A program made the position numbers and the translations under genes. This document shows positions 26,927 through 35,944 of a DNA stretch of 46,388 bases, in pieces. The stretch is taken from the NCBI GenBank assembly GCA_900468065.1, contig UBTA01000075.1, positions 1 through 46,388 of the forward strand, in the 5' to 3' direction. How positions within the stretch are numbered: the stretch's first letter is position 1; the number at the start of each line of letters is the position of its first letter. This DNA comes from Hyphomicrobiales bacterium. GTDB taxonomy: Bacteria; Pseudomonadota; Alphaproteobacteria; Rhizobiales; Rhizobiaceae. The notes beneath the pieces were generated by a model. The model had not been told where the DNA came from. It was given only the letters and a program-made list of their open reading frames with translations, and ran no database searches.

Positions 26927-28219
26927 ATGGATCGCATCAGAATTATCGGCGGCAATGAGCTGCGCGGCGTCATCCCGATTTCCGGCGCCAAGAATGCAGC
27001 CCTTCCGCTCATGATCGCCTCGCTTTTGACCGATGACACGCTGACGCTCGAAAACGTGCCGCATCTGGCCGATGTCGAGCAGCTGATCCGCATCCTGGGC
27101 AATCATGGCGCCGACATTTCCGTCAATGGCCGCCGCGAGCGCCAGGGAGAAGGGTATTCGCGCACCATCCATTTCACCTCGCGCAACATCGTCGATACGA
27201 CCGCCCCTTACGAGCTGGTCTCGAAGATGCGCGCCAGCTTCTGGGTCATCGCTCCGCTTCTCGCGCGCGAAGGCAAGGCCCGTGTCTCGCTGCCGGGCGG
27301 GTGCGCCATCGGCACGCGGCCGGTCGATCTGTTCATCGAGGGTCTGACGGCGCTTGGCGCCAATATCGAGATCGATAGCGGCTATATCAATGCGACGGCG
27401 CCGAAGGGCGGCCTGGTCGGCGCGCGCTATGTCTTCCCGAAGGTTTCTGTTGGTGCCACCCACGTGATGATGATGGCGGCAACGCTTGCCAATGGCACGA
27501 CGGTGATCGGCAATGCCGCGCGCGAGCCGGAAGTCGTCGATCTCGCCAACTGCCTGAATGCGATGGGCGCCAAGGTCACAGGCGCCGGCACCTCGACAAT
27601 CACCATCGAGGGTGTCACCTCGCTGTCTGGCGCACGCCACCGCGTCCTGCCGGACCGGATCGAGACCGGCACCTATGCCATGGCGGTTGCCATGACCGGC
27701 GGCGACGTCGTGCTCGAAGGCACCAACGCCAAGCTTTTGGATACGGCGATCGAAGCGATCCGCCGCGCCGGTGCCGAAATCACGGAAACTGAAAGCGGCC
27801 TGCGCGTCGTGCGCAATGGCGGCGGTATCAAGCCGGTGGATGTGGTGACAGATCCTTTCCCAGGCTTCCCGACCGACCTGCAGGCACAGTTCATGGGCTT
27901 GATGACCAAGGCGGCCGGCACGTCGCACATCACCGAGACGATCTTCGAAAACCGCTTCATGCACGTCCAGGAACTCGCCCGCCTCGGCGCCAAGATCACG
28001 CTGTCGGGCCAGACGGCGAAGATCGAAGGCGTCGAGCGCCTGAAGGGTGCCCCGGTCATGGCAACCGACCTGCGCGCCTCCGTATCGCTGGTCATCGCCG
28101 GTCTGGTGGCGGAAGGCGAGACCATGGTGTCGCGCGTCTATCACCTTGATCGCGGTTTCGAGCGTCTGGAAGAAAAACTCAACAATTGCGGCGCCCAGGT
28201 CGAACGCGTCAGCGACTGA
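26927..28219 (+). CDS. murA: UDP-N-acetylglucosamine 1-carboxyvinyltransferase
   Basis: 430 residues, full length. It transfers enolpyruvate from PEP to UDP-GlcNAc, the first committed step of peptidoglycan synthesis in the cytoplasm. [29 protein letters not shown] is the usual opening. The active-site loop [15 protein letters not shown] carries Cys126, the residue attacked by fosfomycin, so the enzyme should be of the sensitive type. [15 protein letters not shown] and the [10 protein letters not shown] motif also fit. It starts the conserved murA-DUF2948-hisD-UPF0262 block. Confidence 0.98.
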   Translation: MDRIRIIGGNELRGVIPISGAKNAALPLMIASLLTDDTLTLENVPHLADVEQLIRILGNHGADISVNGRRERQGEGYSRTIHFTSRNIVDTTAPYELVSKMRASFWVIAPLLAREGKARVSLPGGCAIGTRPVDLFIEGLTALGANIEIDSGYINATAPKGGLVGARYVFPKVSVGATHVMMMAATLANGTTVIGNAAREPEVVDLANCLNAMGAKVTGAGTSTITIEGVTSLSGARHRVLPDRIETGTYAMAVAMTGGDVVLEGTNAKLLDTAIEAIRRAGAEITETESGLRVVRNGGGIKPVDVVTDPFPGFPTDLQAQFMGLMTKAAGTSHITETIFENRFMHVQELARLGAKITLSGQTAKIEGVERLKGAPVMATDLRASVSLVIAGLVAEGETMVSRVYHLDRGFERLEEKLNNCGAQVERVSD

Positions 28220-28316
28220 TCCAGCGCATCGCATCCGCGCCTGCAGTTGCGGATTCGATGCCGGCGTCCTATGTCCTGTGTCATGATGATGGCAGCTCCG
28301 GCTGCGCAGGCAAGGG

Positions 28317-28766
28317 ATGAATGGCATGGATGCTTTGAAGCTGATGGCGCTGGATCAGGAAGATCTGGAGATCGTGTCCGCCCATGTGCAGGATGCGGTC
28401 TTCAAGGTTTCCGGCCTCGACTACGCGCCTCGCTCGAAACAGCTGTCGCTGGTGATCAACCGCTTCGTCTGGGAAACAGCCGAAGGCCGCGGCAAGTCGT
28501 TCGAGCGCCGCCGCAGCCTGCTCGCCTTCAAGCGGGTGACCGCCGTCCGCTCCATCGGCTTCGACCGCAAGGACGATGACAAAGTGCTGTCGCTGCTCGC
28601 CATCCAGTTCGAACCGAATGGCGAAGGGCCGGATGGAACCGTTGAGTTCATCCTGTCCGGCGAAGCATCGATCATGCTCGATGTGGAATGTATCGAGGTT
28701 CAGCTTGCAGATACCGGCGGCGCATGGGAAACCGGTTTCAAGCCGCGCCATCCCGCCGGCGCCTGA
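28317..28766 (+). CDS. DUF2948 family protein
   Basis: 149 residues of the DUF2948 family, recognised by LKLMALDQEDLEIVSAHVQDAV, the FVWE motif, ERRRSLLAFKRV and the late LDVECIEVQLADTGGAW. It lies between murA and hisD, its usual place in rhizobia and other alphaproteobacteria. No signal peptide or catalytic motif is evident and no function is established to my knowledge. An ATG three codons later is an equal start candidate. Confidence 0.88.
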   Translation: MNGMDALKLMALDQEDLEIVSAHVQDAVFKVSGLDYAPRSKQLSLVINRFVWETAEGRGKSFERRRSLLAFKRVTAVRSIGFDRKDDDKVLSLLAIQFEPNGEGPDGTVEFILSGEASIMLDVECIEVQLADTGGAWETGFKPRHPAGA

Positions 28767-28829
28767 TATCCCGACCACCGGCCCGAGAGGGCCGCGCATC
28801 TCTGCCGACCACCCATAAGGACGTTTCCA

Positions 28830-30134
28830 TTGGCTATCCGTCTCGACTATCTGACCCCAGGCTTCGAAGCCGAGTTCGCAGCTTTTCTGACGACCAAGCG
28901 GGAAGTGTCCGAAGACGTGAATGCCGTGGTCAAGACGATCATTGATGACGTGCGCCTGCGTGGTGACGCGGCGCTTGCCGAATATACCAAGAAATTCGAC
29001 GGCCTCGATTTTGCGGTCACCGGCATGGCGGTGACGGCTGACGAAATCGACGCGGCGATCAACGCCGTGCCGTCCGAGGTGCTGGGCGCGCTCAAGGTCG
29101 CCGCCGTGCGCATCGAGGCGCATCATGCCCGCCAGCGGCCGAAGGACGATATCTACGAGGATTCGATGGGCGTCGGCCTCGGCTCGCGCTGGACGGCGAT
29201 CGATGCCGTCGGTCTCTATGTGCCGGGTGGCACAGCAAGCTATCCAAGCTCGGTGCTGATGAACGCGCTGCCGGCCAGGGTTGCCGGCGTCGAGCGCATC
29301 GTCATGGTCGTTCCTGCCAATGGCGGCGTTATCAATCCGGCGGTCCTTGCTGCCGCCCGCATGGCCGGTGTCGAGGAAATCTACCGCATCGGCGGCGCCC
29401 AGGCGATCGCGGCGCTTGCCTATGGCACGGCGTCGATCGCGCCGGTCGCCAAGATCATGGGGCCGGGCAATGCCTATGTCGCCGCCGCCAAGCGCCAGGT
29501 GTTCGGCACCGTCGGCATCGACATGATCGCCGGCCCTTCCGAAGTCTTGGTCATCGCCGACCGCGACAACGATCCGGACTGGATCGCCGCCGACCTTCTG
29601 GCCCAGGCCGAGCATGATGTCGGCGCCCAGTCGATTCTGATCACCGACGACGCGCCGTTCGCGGCTGCGGTCGAGGCTGCGGTCGAACGCCAGCTGCGCA
29701 CGCTCCCACGGGCCGAAACGGCGAGCGCCAGCTGGCGCGATTTTGGCGCGATCATTCTCGTCCCGGATTTCGACGTGGCGGTGCCGCTCGCCAACCGGAT
29801 TGCGGCCGAGCATCTCGAGCTTGCCCTTGCCGATGCCGATGCGATGATCCCGAAGATCCGCAATGCCGGCGCCATCTTCGTCGGCCGTCATACGCCGGAA
29901 GTGATCGGCGATTATGTCGGCGGCTCCAACCATGTGCTGCCGACGGCGCGTTCCGCCCGGTTTTCCTCCGGTCTCGGCGTGCTCGATTATATGAAGCGCA
30001 CCTCGATCCTGCGCCTCGGTGCCGACCAGCTGCGCGATCTCGGACCGGCAGCGATAGCACTTGCGCGCTCCGAAGGCCTGGAAGCTCATGCGCGCTCGGT
30101 TGCCATCCGTCTCAATCTCGGGGGCGAGGGATGA
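28830..30134 (+). CDS. hisD: Histidinol dehydrogenase
   Basis: 434 residues. A zinc enzyme that oxidises histidinol to histidine in two NAD-dependent steps. [38 protein letters not shown] and [12 protein letters not shown] are family motifs. [12 protein letters not shown] gives zinc ligands and active-site residues, as does EHLELA. Translation seems to start at TTG, giving MAIRLDYL, with AAGGA about ten bases before; no ATG is better placed. The stop codon overlaps the UPF0262 start (ATGA). Its neighbours are not histidine genes, which is normal for hisD in this group. Confidence 0.97.
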   Translation: MAIRLDYLTPGFEAEFAAFLTTKREVSEDVNAVVKTIIDDVRLRGDAALAEYTKKFDGLDFAVTGMAVTADEIDAAINAVPSEVLGALKVAAVRIEAHHARQRPKDDIYEDSMGVGLGSRWTAIDAVGLYVPGGTASYPSSVLMNALPARVAGVERIVMVVPANGGVINPAVLAAARMAGVEEIYRIGGAQAIAALAYGTASIAPVAKIMGPGNAYVAAAKRQVFGTVGIDMIAGPSEVLVIADRDNDPDWIAADLLAQAEHDVGAQSILITDDAPFAAAVEAAVERQLRTLPRAETASASWRDFGAIILVPDFDVAVPLANRIAAEHLELALADADAMIPKIRNAGAIFVGRHTPEVIGDYVGGSNHVLPTARSARFSSGLGVLDYMKRTSILRLGADQLRDLGPAAIALARSEGLEAHARSVAIRLNLGGEG

Positions 30135-30601
30135 CATCCAGCCACCGTCTCTGCGATATTGTGCTCGACGAGACCATCGGCCGCTCGACGCCCGATGTCG
30201 AGCATGAGCGCGCGGTGGCGATCTTCGATCTGATCGAGGAGAATTTCTTCGAACCGGCCGGTCACATCGGCGGCCCTTACCGGCTCAGGCTGTCGCTGGT
30301 CGATTCAAAGCTCGTTTTTGCGATTACCACCGAGACTGACGCCGGGGTCGCCACCCATATCCTGTCGCTGACGCCGTTCCGGCGGATCGTGAAGGATTAT
30401 TTCCTGATCTGCGAAAGCTATTACGAGGCCATCCGCTCCTCGACGCCAAGCCAGATCGAAGCCATCGACATGGGAAGGCGCGGCATCCACAACGAGGGCT
30501 CGCAGACGCTGATGGACAGGCTGTCTGGCAAGATCAAACTCGATTTCGATACGGCGCGGCGTTTGTTCACGCTTGTTTGTGTGCTCTACTGGCGGGGATG
30601 A
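30131..30601 (+). CDS. UPF0262 family protein
   Basis: 156 residues, near the usual family length. [25 protein letters not shown], the [17 protein letters not shown] strand and [18 protein letters not shown] identify UPF0262. It overlaps hisD and the following phosphatase-like gene by four bases each, so all three are translationally coupled. The function of the family is unknown. The protein has no export signal. Confidence 0.92.
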   Translation: MTSSHRLCDIVLDETIGRSTPDVEHERAVAIFDLIEENFFEPAGHIGGPYRLRLSLVDSKLVFAITTETDAGVATHILSLTPFRRIVKDYFLICESYYEAIRSSTPSQIEAIDMGRRGIHNEGSQTLMDRLSGKIKLDFDTARRLFTLVCVLYWRG

Positions 30602-31086
30602 CGGTGACGGTCGCTGCTTCCCCCAACGAACCGCAGCGGAGCGCGAAATCGCCGGGTTCGGTGCTGTTCATGTGCGGGATGAATGCGATCCGTTCGCCGA
30701 TGGCCGAGGTTCTGGCAAAGGCAATGCTGCCGCCTGGCACCTATGTTGCTTCGGCCGGTGTTCGGCCAGGCGAGCGCGACCCGTTCGTCGATGTGGTCCT
30801 GGAGGAGATCGGGCTGACGGCCGGGCGGCACCAGCCGCATACGCTGGACGAGCTGGAAGACGATTATTTCGATCTGATCGTCACGCTGGCGCCGGAGGCG
30901 CATCATGCAGCACTGGAGCTGACGCGGTCGATGGCGATCGATGTGGTCTACTGGCCGACGCCGGACCCGACGGTGGCCACCGGCACCCGCGAACAGATTG
31001 TTTCGGCCTATCGCGAGGTCCGAAATCACATTGCCAGCCTGCTCAAGCATCGTTTGCTTGGACAAATGCCGGACAAGATGGCATAG
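30598..31086 (+). CDS. Low-molecular-weight protein tyrosine phosphatase / arsenate reductase-like protein
   Basis: About 162 residues. The phosphate-binding loop [16 protein letters not shown] follows Cx5RS with Cys26 and Arg32, and the general acid is likely in YWPTPDPT near residue 124. The unusual Met-Asn-Ala loop filling differs from classical CxGNxCRS. Its start overlaps the UPF0262 stop codon; a GTG seven codons earlier is less likely. Substrate is unknown: phosphotyrosine or phosphoarginine proteins, or arsenate, fit the fold. No ars genes are nearby, so protein dephosphorylation is more likely. Confidence 0.85.
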   Translation: MTVTVAASPNEPQRSAKSPGSVLFMCGMNAIRSPMAEVLAKAMLPPGTYVASAGVRPGERDPFVDVVLEEIGLTAGRHQPHTLDELEDDYFDLIVTLAPEAHHAALELTRSMAIDVVYWPTPDPTVATGTREQIVSAYREVRNHIASLLKHRLLGQMPDKMA

Positions 31087-31212
31087 GGCACATGCAAAAC
31101 CGGAAAATGAGCTCGCTGCTGTTCACAAAACAGCGGCGATTGTGTAGTTTCCGCCAAATTTTTAAAAGGTGCGACACGCGCCTCTATCGAAGCACAGAAA
31201 GAAATACCCTAC

Positions 31213-31431
31213 ATGGCGAAAGAAGAAGTCCTCGAATTCCCGGGCGTAGTTACCGAATTGCTGCCCAATGCAACGTTCCGCGTCCAGCTCGAAAATCAGC
31301 ATGAAATCATTGCCCATACGGCTGGCCGCATGCGCAAGAACCGCATCCGCGTTCTCGCCGGCGACAAGGTGCTCGTCGAAATGACGCCGTACGACCTGAC
31401 CAAGGGCCGTATCACTTATCGCTTCAAGTAA
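31213..31431 (+). CDS. infA: Translation initiation factor IF-1
   Basis: 72 residues, the exact usual length. A single S1/OB fold: [65 protein letters not shown]. It binds the A site of the 30S subunit during initiation. The order infA-maf-yacG is typical of rhizobia. The 126 bases upstream should contain its own promoter. Confidence 0.98.
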   Translation: MAKEEVLEFPGVVTELLPNATFRVQLENQHEIIAHTAGRMRKNRIRVLAGDKVLVEMTPYDLTKGRITYRFK

Positions 31432-31479
31432 GCGCGGCGGCGTGCGCGCCGCAAACTCGAGATCGATGGCCCCGTTGCA

Positions 31480-32100
31480 ATGGCATTGACACATAAGCTG
31501 ATCCTGGCCTCCGGCTCGCCGCGGCGTGTCGAACTGCTCGCGCAGGCGGGCATCGAACCGGCGCGCCTGATGCCGATGGATCTCGACGAGACGCCGAAGC
31601 GCACCGAGCATCCGCGCTCGCTCGCCTGGCGGCTGTCTGCCGAAAAGGCGAGAGCGGCACTGGCCGCCATCAAGGGCGAACCCGGCTGGGAGGGAAGCTA
31701 TATCCTTGCCGCCGATACCGTCGTCTCCGTCGGCCGACGCATCCTGGGAAAGCCCGAACTGGTCAGCGAAGCCTCAAGCGCGCTGCATCTTCTGTCGGGC
31801 CGCAGCCACCGTGTTTATACCGGCGTTTGCCTGATCACGCCGGACAAGACGGTGCGCCAGAAGGTCATCGATACTAAGGTTCGCTTCAAGCGCCTCTCCA
31901 GCCACGACATCGACAGTTACCTGGCCTCGGGCCAGTGGCGCGGCAAGGCAGGCGCCTACGGCATCCAGGGCATCGCTGGCAGCTTTGTCGTCAAACTGGT
32001 GGGTTCCTACACCAACGTCGTCGGCTTGCCGCTCTATGAGACCGTGAGCCTGCTTTCAGGCGAGGGTTATGACGTGCATGACAGCTGGATGAAAGGCTAA
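31480..32100 (+). CDS. maf: Maf-family nucleoside triphosphate pyrophosphatase
   Basis: 206 residues. [19 protein letters not shown] is the Maf signature near the N-terminus. [13 protein letters not shown] and [19 protein letters not shown] contain the catalytic Asp and Glu, and [16 protein letters not shown] is the late motif. Maf proteins hydrolyse non-canonical or pyrimidine nucleotides such as dTTP, UTP or m7GTP; older work linked them to septum inhibition. It lies between infA and yacG, only four bases before yacG. Confidence 0.95.
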   Translation: MALTHKLILASGSPRRVELLAQAGIEPARLMPMDLDETPKRTEHPRSLAWRLSAEKARAALAAIKGEPGWEGSYILAADTVVSVGRRILGKPELVSEASSALHLLSGRSHRVYTGVCLITPDKTVRQKVIDTKVRFKRLSSHDIDSYLASGQWRGKAGAYGIQGIAGSFVVKLVGSYTNVVGLPLYETVSLLSGEGYDVHDSWMKG

Positions 32101-32104
32101 GGCC

Positions 32105-32311
32105 ATGAGCTCAGACGAAACCAAGGGCGCCTCCAACGTGGCGCCGTTGCGCAAGGCCGTGACGTGCCCCGAGTGCAAACGCCCGTCGCATCGCGAACAT
32201 TATCCCTTCTGTTCGGACCGTTGCCGCAATGTCGATCTCAACAGATGGCTGACCGGTTCCTACGCCATTCCGGTGGCTGATGATGAATCGAAAGCCGACG
32301 GCGACGATTGA
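32105..32311 (+). CDS. yacG: YacG zinc-binding DNA gyrase inhibitor
   Basis: 68 residues. Four zinc-ligand cysteines at 21, 24, 36 and 40 (CPECKRPSHREHYPFCSDRC), then the family ending VDLNRWLTGSYAIPV. YacG binds GyrB and reduces gyrase activity in Escherichia coli. The N-terminal 15 residues are extended compared with the E. coli protein. It follows maf by four bases and is probably cotranscribed with infA and maf. Confidence 0.95.
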   Translation: MSSDETKGASNVAPLRKAVTCPECKRPSHREHYPFCSDRCRNVDLNRWLTGSYAIPVADDESKADGDD

Positions 32312-32355
32312 GAACAGCCGGATTTCGCGGGAAATCCGTTGTTTTTCAGGTATTT

Positions 32356-32398
32356 GCACCAAATGACATTTTCCTGTCGAAAAAACGTCATTTGGTGC
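32356..32398. repeat. Perfect 12-bp inverted repeat between yacG and tRNA-Phe
   Basis: GCACCAAATGAC at 32356-32367 and GTCATTTGGTGC at 32387-32398 pair perfectly. Part of the 19-base loop (TTTT with AAAA) can pair as well. It lies 45 bases after the yacG stop. The absence of a T-run after the right arm makes a standard terminator only one option; a regulator site or structured RNA is also possible. Confidence 0.7.
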
Positions 32399-32498
32399 TG
32401 GACACCGTCGAACAAGATGTTATAACCCCGCTCGCTTCCGGGGCGCAACCAACCGCCCCACGGTTCTTAAAAAAGAACTACCGCCGCAAGGCAAGGAT

Positions 32499-32574
32499 GC
32501 CCGGATAGCTCAGTTGGTAGAGCAGCGGATTGAAAATCCGCGTGTCGGTGGTTCAAATCCGCCTCCGGGCACCA
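32499..32574 (+). tRNA. tRNA-Phe (anticodon GAA)
   Basis: 76 bases with a complete cloverleaf. Acceptor GCCCGGA pairs with TCCGGGC, then A and an encoded CCA. The D arm AGCTCAGTTGGTAGAGC is standard, the anticodon loop TTGAAAA gives anticodon GAA, and the T arm is GGCGGATTTGAACC read in reverse complement. Confidence 0.97.
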
Positions 32575-33063
32575 TTTATTTGGTTTCCAAAACAACTTCA
32601 TTCGATGCCTCACGCAGCCGGACGAGCGACGATTCGCATGGCGCGTATCGATCCGTATTCAGTCTCGGCGCTGGGAGCCGGACATCGAGAAGACGATCTG
32701 TGCATAGCCGCGCGGAGTTGGCCGAAAGCGAGTGGGGGGCAGGGTGCTCCATATTTGGTGGTGTTTTGTCCATTCATGTCGGTCGAACCTGCCCTTGCGG
32801 ATGGGATCAGACCGTATTCGGTTGGCTGGCGAAGTTCCGTGTTTCGTTGAAATGACGATTGAATTTTCTAATTATCTTTCAAAAACAATAGATTGAATTG
32901 TAGTTTGTGCCGTGGGTATGCGAATGACACAGGGCAAATGCAGTCAGATATCTACCTCACCACCTGCATAAGCGAGGCTTGAATTACCCCTGCCTCATTC
33001 ATGCCGTATTCACATTTGGAGCGCTCTAAAGCCAGCAGCCGCTTGGGCTTTATGGAGTAGAAA
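32575..33063. other. 489-base gap after tRNA-Phe
   Basis: No gene is supported. Several short frames on both strands lack ribosome sites and recognisable products. The right third is AT-rich (near 32850-32920) and likely contains the promoter of the small exported protein gene. No repeat of the tRNA 3' end was seen, so there is no sign of an integrated element. Confidence 0.45.
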
Positions 33064-33393
33064 ATGCAGAGAATGAAAATCGCCGTTGCCGCCGCAGCGG
33101 TGTTGTTGACGGCCAGTGTCTCCCATGCGGAAGATCTCGTCTTCACGCTGAAGAACGGCACGAAATCGGTACTCAACAATTTCCACGCTTCGCCGGTCGG
33201 CGTCGACAAGTGGGAAGACGATATCTTTGGCCGTCAGGCGCTGGGCCCGGGCGAAACCATGGAAATCACCATTGGGGACGGACGCGACGTCTGCAAATAC
33301 GACATGCGTTTTGAATTCCAGGGCGATGATCTCGACGTCACGACCGACACGCAGGATCTTTGCGAGTTGGGCGAATACACGATCGAAGAATAA
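33064..33393 (+). CDS. Small periplasmic hypothetical protein
   Basis: 109 residues. A classical signal peptide (MKIAVAAAAVLLTASVSHAED) should be cut after SHA, leaving an acidic mature protein of about 86 residues. The mature part (LVFTLKNGTKSVLNNFHASPVGVDKWEDDIFG) looks beta-rich and has two cysteines (CKYDMRF and DLCELGEY) that could form a disulphide in the periplasm. I have seen such proteins in rhizobia but know no function. GGAG lies about eight bases before the start. Confidence 0.8.
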   Translation: MQRMKIAVAAAAVLLTASVSHAEDLVFTLKNGTKSVLNNFHASPVGVDKWEDDIFGRQALGPGETMEITIGDGRDVCKYDMRFEFQGDDLDVTTDTQDLCELGEYTIEE

Positions 33394-33416
33394 GCAGCCC
33401 AGAGTTTTTCCATCGG

Positions 33417-33454
33417 CCCCGTCATCGTCCGTGGTGGCGGGGTTACGCTTTTTT
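33417..33454 (+). terminator. Putative intrinsic terminator
   Basis: CCCCG and CGGGG, with partly paired bases inside, are followed six bases later by six T residues, about 25 bases after the stop of the small periplasmic protein gene. The stem is imperfect. Confidence 0.45.
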
Positions 33455-33642
33455 ACGGGAAGTCGCCGGCAGCATGACAGAAGCCCGCCGGTCATATCCC
33501 TATCGCGGTTTTTGAGCCCTTGCAGCCATTCGCGAGGTGTCAGCTGGCCTGAACGGGTGTAGAACTGTCGGACCGGGCAGCGCCAGCGGTGCTTGTGCAA
33601 TTCGGCCCCGGATACCGAATACTGCGACCCGAAGGTGACGTC

Positions 33643-35064
33643 ATGAGCGAAACCGAAACCCAAGCTTTATTCTCGCTGCTGCGCCAGTCCGTGAAAGGTT
33701 ATCCGCAAGCGGCCGATGCAATCCAGCGCGTTGTCGCCGATGGTCTCGACAGGCATCTCTGCCGGATCAACGTACTGGCATTTGCCGCACGCCACCAACT
33801 GGACGAGGAGCGCACCATCGCGACCTTTCTGCATGGAGCACAAATCGGCATGTTCGACATGTCCTGGAACGTGCTTTGCCCCGGTTGCGGCGGTGTGCTG
33901 GATTCCAACGCGACACTGAAGACGATGCAGAAGGACTGCTATGTCTGCGCGCTGTGCGCCACCAATTACTCCCCGACCCTCGACGAAATGGTCGAAGTGA
34001 CCTTCACGATCAACCCGCGGGTTCGCAAGATTGCGGCGCACAGTCCGCACGAACTGCCGATGGCAGAATATTTCCGGCAAATCTACTGGGGATCGGGTGT
34101 CGAACTTCCGGAGGACAATTTCGTGCCTCTGGTCGAAAGTTTCGTGCTTGAGGATGTCGAGCTTGCGCCCGGGGAAAAGGCCGTTCTGTCCCTGCAACTG
34201 CCATCGGAATTCATCATCGTGTTCGAGCCGGTGACCCACAATGCGCAGTTCCTCGATATCAAGGGGGAGGCAACCCGCGAACGGCAGAACCTGGCCCTGG
34301 TTTTCGACAAGGACCATACGCAAAATCAAACCATCGACATGCGCCCGGGACCGTTGCGCATCGCGCTGGAAAACCGGACCGATACCAGGGTTTTGCCGAC
34401 CGTCTGCATCGCAGGGGATGTCCTGCACGACATGCTCGGCAAGCGGCGGCCGTTCCTGACAGCCAAGCGGCTTCTCACCAACCAGACGTTCCGCGATCTC
34501 TATCGCACCAATACGCTGGATGTCGACCAGCGGCTGAAGATCACCAGCCTGACCTTCCTGTTCACCGATCTGCGCGCCTCGACCGAATTATACGAGCGGG
34601 TCGGCGATCTCGTTGCCTTCGATCTGGTACGGGCGCATTTCCAGGTGCTTCACGAGATCGTTGCCGCGGAAACCGGTGCGGTGGTCAAGACGATCGGCGA
34701 TGCCGTCATGGCGACGTTTCCAACACCAGACCGAGCCGTGGCGGCCGCATTGAGAATGCGCGATGCCATGCAGGCGCTGAACGAAAAGAGCGGGCGTGAG
34801 GACCTGATCCTCAAAATCGGGGTGCACACCGGACCTTGCATTGCGGTGACGATGAACGAGCGGCAGGATTATTTCGGCCAGACGGTCAACATCGCGTCCC
34901 GCGTCCAGGGGCTGGCAACGTCCCAGGCGATCTTTATCACCGGCGAGGTTGCTGGCGACGCCAAGGCTGCCGATCTGCTCTTTGCCAAGGACCTGAAACC
35001 GGTCTCGCATAGTGCGGCTCTACGGGGTATCACACGAGAAATCCCGGTATACGCTATTCCATAG
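33643..35064 (+). CDS. Class III adenylate/guanylate cyclase with N-terminal Cys4 module (DUF5939-like)
   Basis: 473 residues. The C-terminal cyclase domain (about 300-470) has both metal-binding aspartates, Asp309 in FLFTDLRAST and Asp353 in KTIGDAVMATF, plus GVHTGPCIAV and the transition-state pair in TVNIASRVQG, so it should be active. The N-terminal 290 residues contain four cysteines spaced like a zinc ribbon (Cys79, Cys82, Cys102, Cys105, with Cys99 nearby) and a beta-rich middle. No membrane segment is present. Rhizobia carry many such cyclases with varied sensor parts. GAAGG lies before the ATG opening MSETETQ. Redox or metal sensing is inferred, not shown. Confidence 0.9.
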   Translation: MSETETQALFSLLRQSVKGYPQAADAIQRVVADGLDRHLCRINVLAFAARHQLDEERTIATFLHGAQIGMFDMSWNVLCPGCGGVLDSNATLKTMQKDCYVCALCATNYSPTLDEMVEVTFTINPRVRKIAAHSPHELPMAEYFRQIYWGSGVELPEDNFVPLVESFVLEDVELAPGEKAVLSLQLPSEFIIVFEPVTHNAQFLDIKGEATRERQNLALVFDKDHTQNQTIDMRPGPLRIALENRTDTRVLPTVCIAGDVLHDMLGKRRPFLTAKRLLTNQTFRDLYRTNTLDVDQRLKITSLTFLFTDLRASTELYERVGDLVAFDLVRAHFQVLHEIVAAETGAVVKTIGDAVMATFPTPDRAVAAALRMRDAMQALNEKSGREDLILKIGVHTGPCIAVTMNERQDYFGQTVNIASRVQGLATSQAIFITGEVAGDAKAADLLFAKDLKPVSHSAALRGITREIPVYAIP

Positions 35065-35342
35065 CGGGTTTAATTTCTGCTTGCCCACACCTCCTCTCTC
35101 CCGGTTTCGGGCTGCAATTCTGTGTGATTTTGGTGACGGGCGGCCAGCATGTTGTGGGCGGGCCGGGTGAACGGCGGGGCTGCCTTTGAAATGTCCTAAT
35201 AACAGGTGAACAGTTGAGTGCCTGTCATCTGCAACCGATCCACGCATTGTCTCGCGTTCGCTGCGAAACATTCGATGACTTGCAATGAATCTATCGACTG
35301 AACGGCTGCGTGCCCTACCGGCCCCGGTTTGAGAAGGAAAGA

Positions 35343-35879
35343 ATGATGAAGAAAACACTTGCTTTGGCGCTCACCACCGCGACCCTGGCTCTGACGGGCG
35401 GAATTGCCGCTCAGGCTGCCGATCTGGCAAACGGCGCGCCGGCTCCCAGCTATGAAGAGAGCGATGTGCGTGGCGGCGTGAAGATCGGCTATCTCGAATG
35501 CGAGGTTGGCGGTGGCGCTGGGTACGTTCTTGGCTCGGCCAAGGAAATCGATTGCACCTTCCATTCCTCGGTCGGGAAGGAACGCACAGATCACTATACC
35601 GGCGCTGTCAGAAAGATGGGCGTTGACCTCGGCTTCACGACGCGCAGCAAGCTTGTCTGGGCGGTGCTGGCGCCGACGGCGGGTTATCACCAGGGTTCGC
35701 TCAGCGGTCTCTATCAGGGCGCAAGCGTTGAAGCCACGGTCGGTGCGGGTGTCGGTGCCAATATCCTGGTCGGCGGCACCTCCGGATCCATCCACCTGCA
35801 GACGATCAGCGTGACGGGCCAACTCGGTCTCAACCTTGCTGCCGGCGGTACATCCGTGACGCTGACAGCCGTCAACTAA
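35343..35879 (+). CDS. DUF992 family exported protein
   Basis: 178 residues. MMKKTLALALTTATLALTGGIAAQA is a signal peptide with cleavage after AQA. The mature protein matches DUF992 by VKIGYLECEVGGGAGYVLGSAKEIDCTFHSS and the glycine-rich end (GASVEATVGAGVGANILVGG ... GLNLAAG). Two conserved cysteines may form a disulphide. The function is unknown; the all-beta glycine-rich end hints at a periplasmic or outer-membrane-associated protein. AGGAAAGA precedes the start, and a second ATG follows at once. Confidence 0.88.
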   Translation: MMKKTLALALTTATLALTGGIAAQAADLANGAPAPSYEESDVRGGVKIGYLECEVGGGAGYVLGSAKEIDCTFHSSVGKERTDHYTGAVRKMGVDLGFTTRSKLVWAVLAPTAGYHQGSLSGLYQGASVEATVGAGVGANILVGGTSGSIHLQTISVTGQLGLNLAAGGTSVTLTAVN

Positions 35880-35888
35880 ATCGTTCCG

Positions 35889-35920
35889 CTTTCCCCCTCC
35901 GTCTCTTCGGAGGGGGAAAG
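35889..35920. terminator. Strong bidirectional hairpin
   Basis: CTTTCCCCCTCCG and CGGAGGGGGAAAG form a perfect 13-bp stem with a six-base loop. It lies between the convergent DUF992 and ABC-transporter genes and should end both transcripts, though T-runs are short. Confidence 0.8.
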
Positions 35921-35944
35921 CCAAAAGCTGATAGCAGCGTCAGT

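Noticed and set aside
26840..28327. A 495-residue open frame on the minus strand
   Set aside because: It lies antisense to murA and has no known motif or ribosome site.
28281..30137. A 618-residue open frame on the minus strand
   Set aside because: It is antisense to hisD and DUF2948, both clear genes; its composition is that of a shadow frame.
26188..32574. Integration of a mobile element at either tRNA gene
   Set aside because: Neither tRNA is followed by an integrase gene or a direct repeat of its 3' end, and the flanks are conserved housekeeping genes.
32575..33063. Short genes in the gap after tRNA-Phe
   Set aside because: The frames overlap on both strands, lack ribosome sites and give low-complexity products with no known motif.
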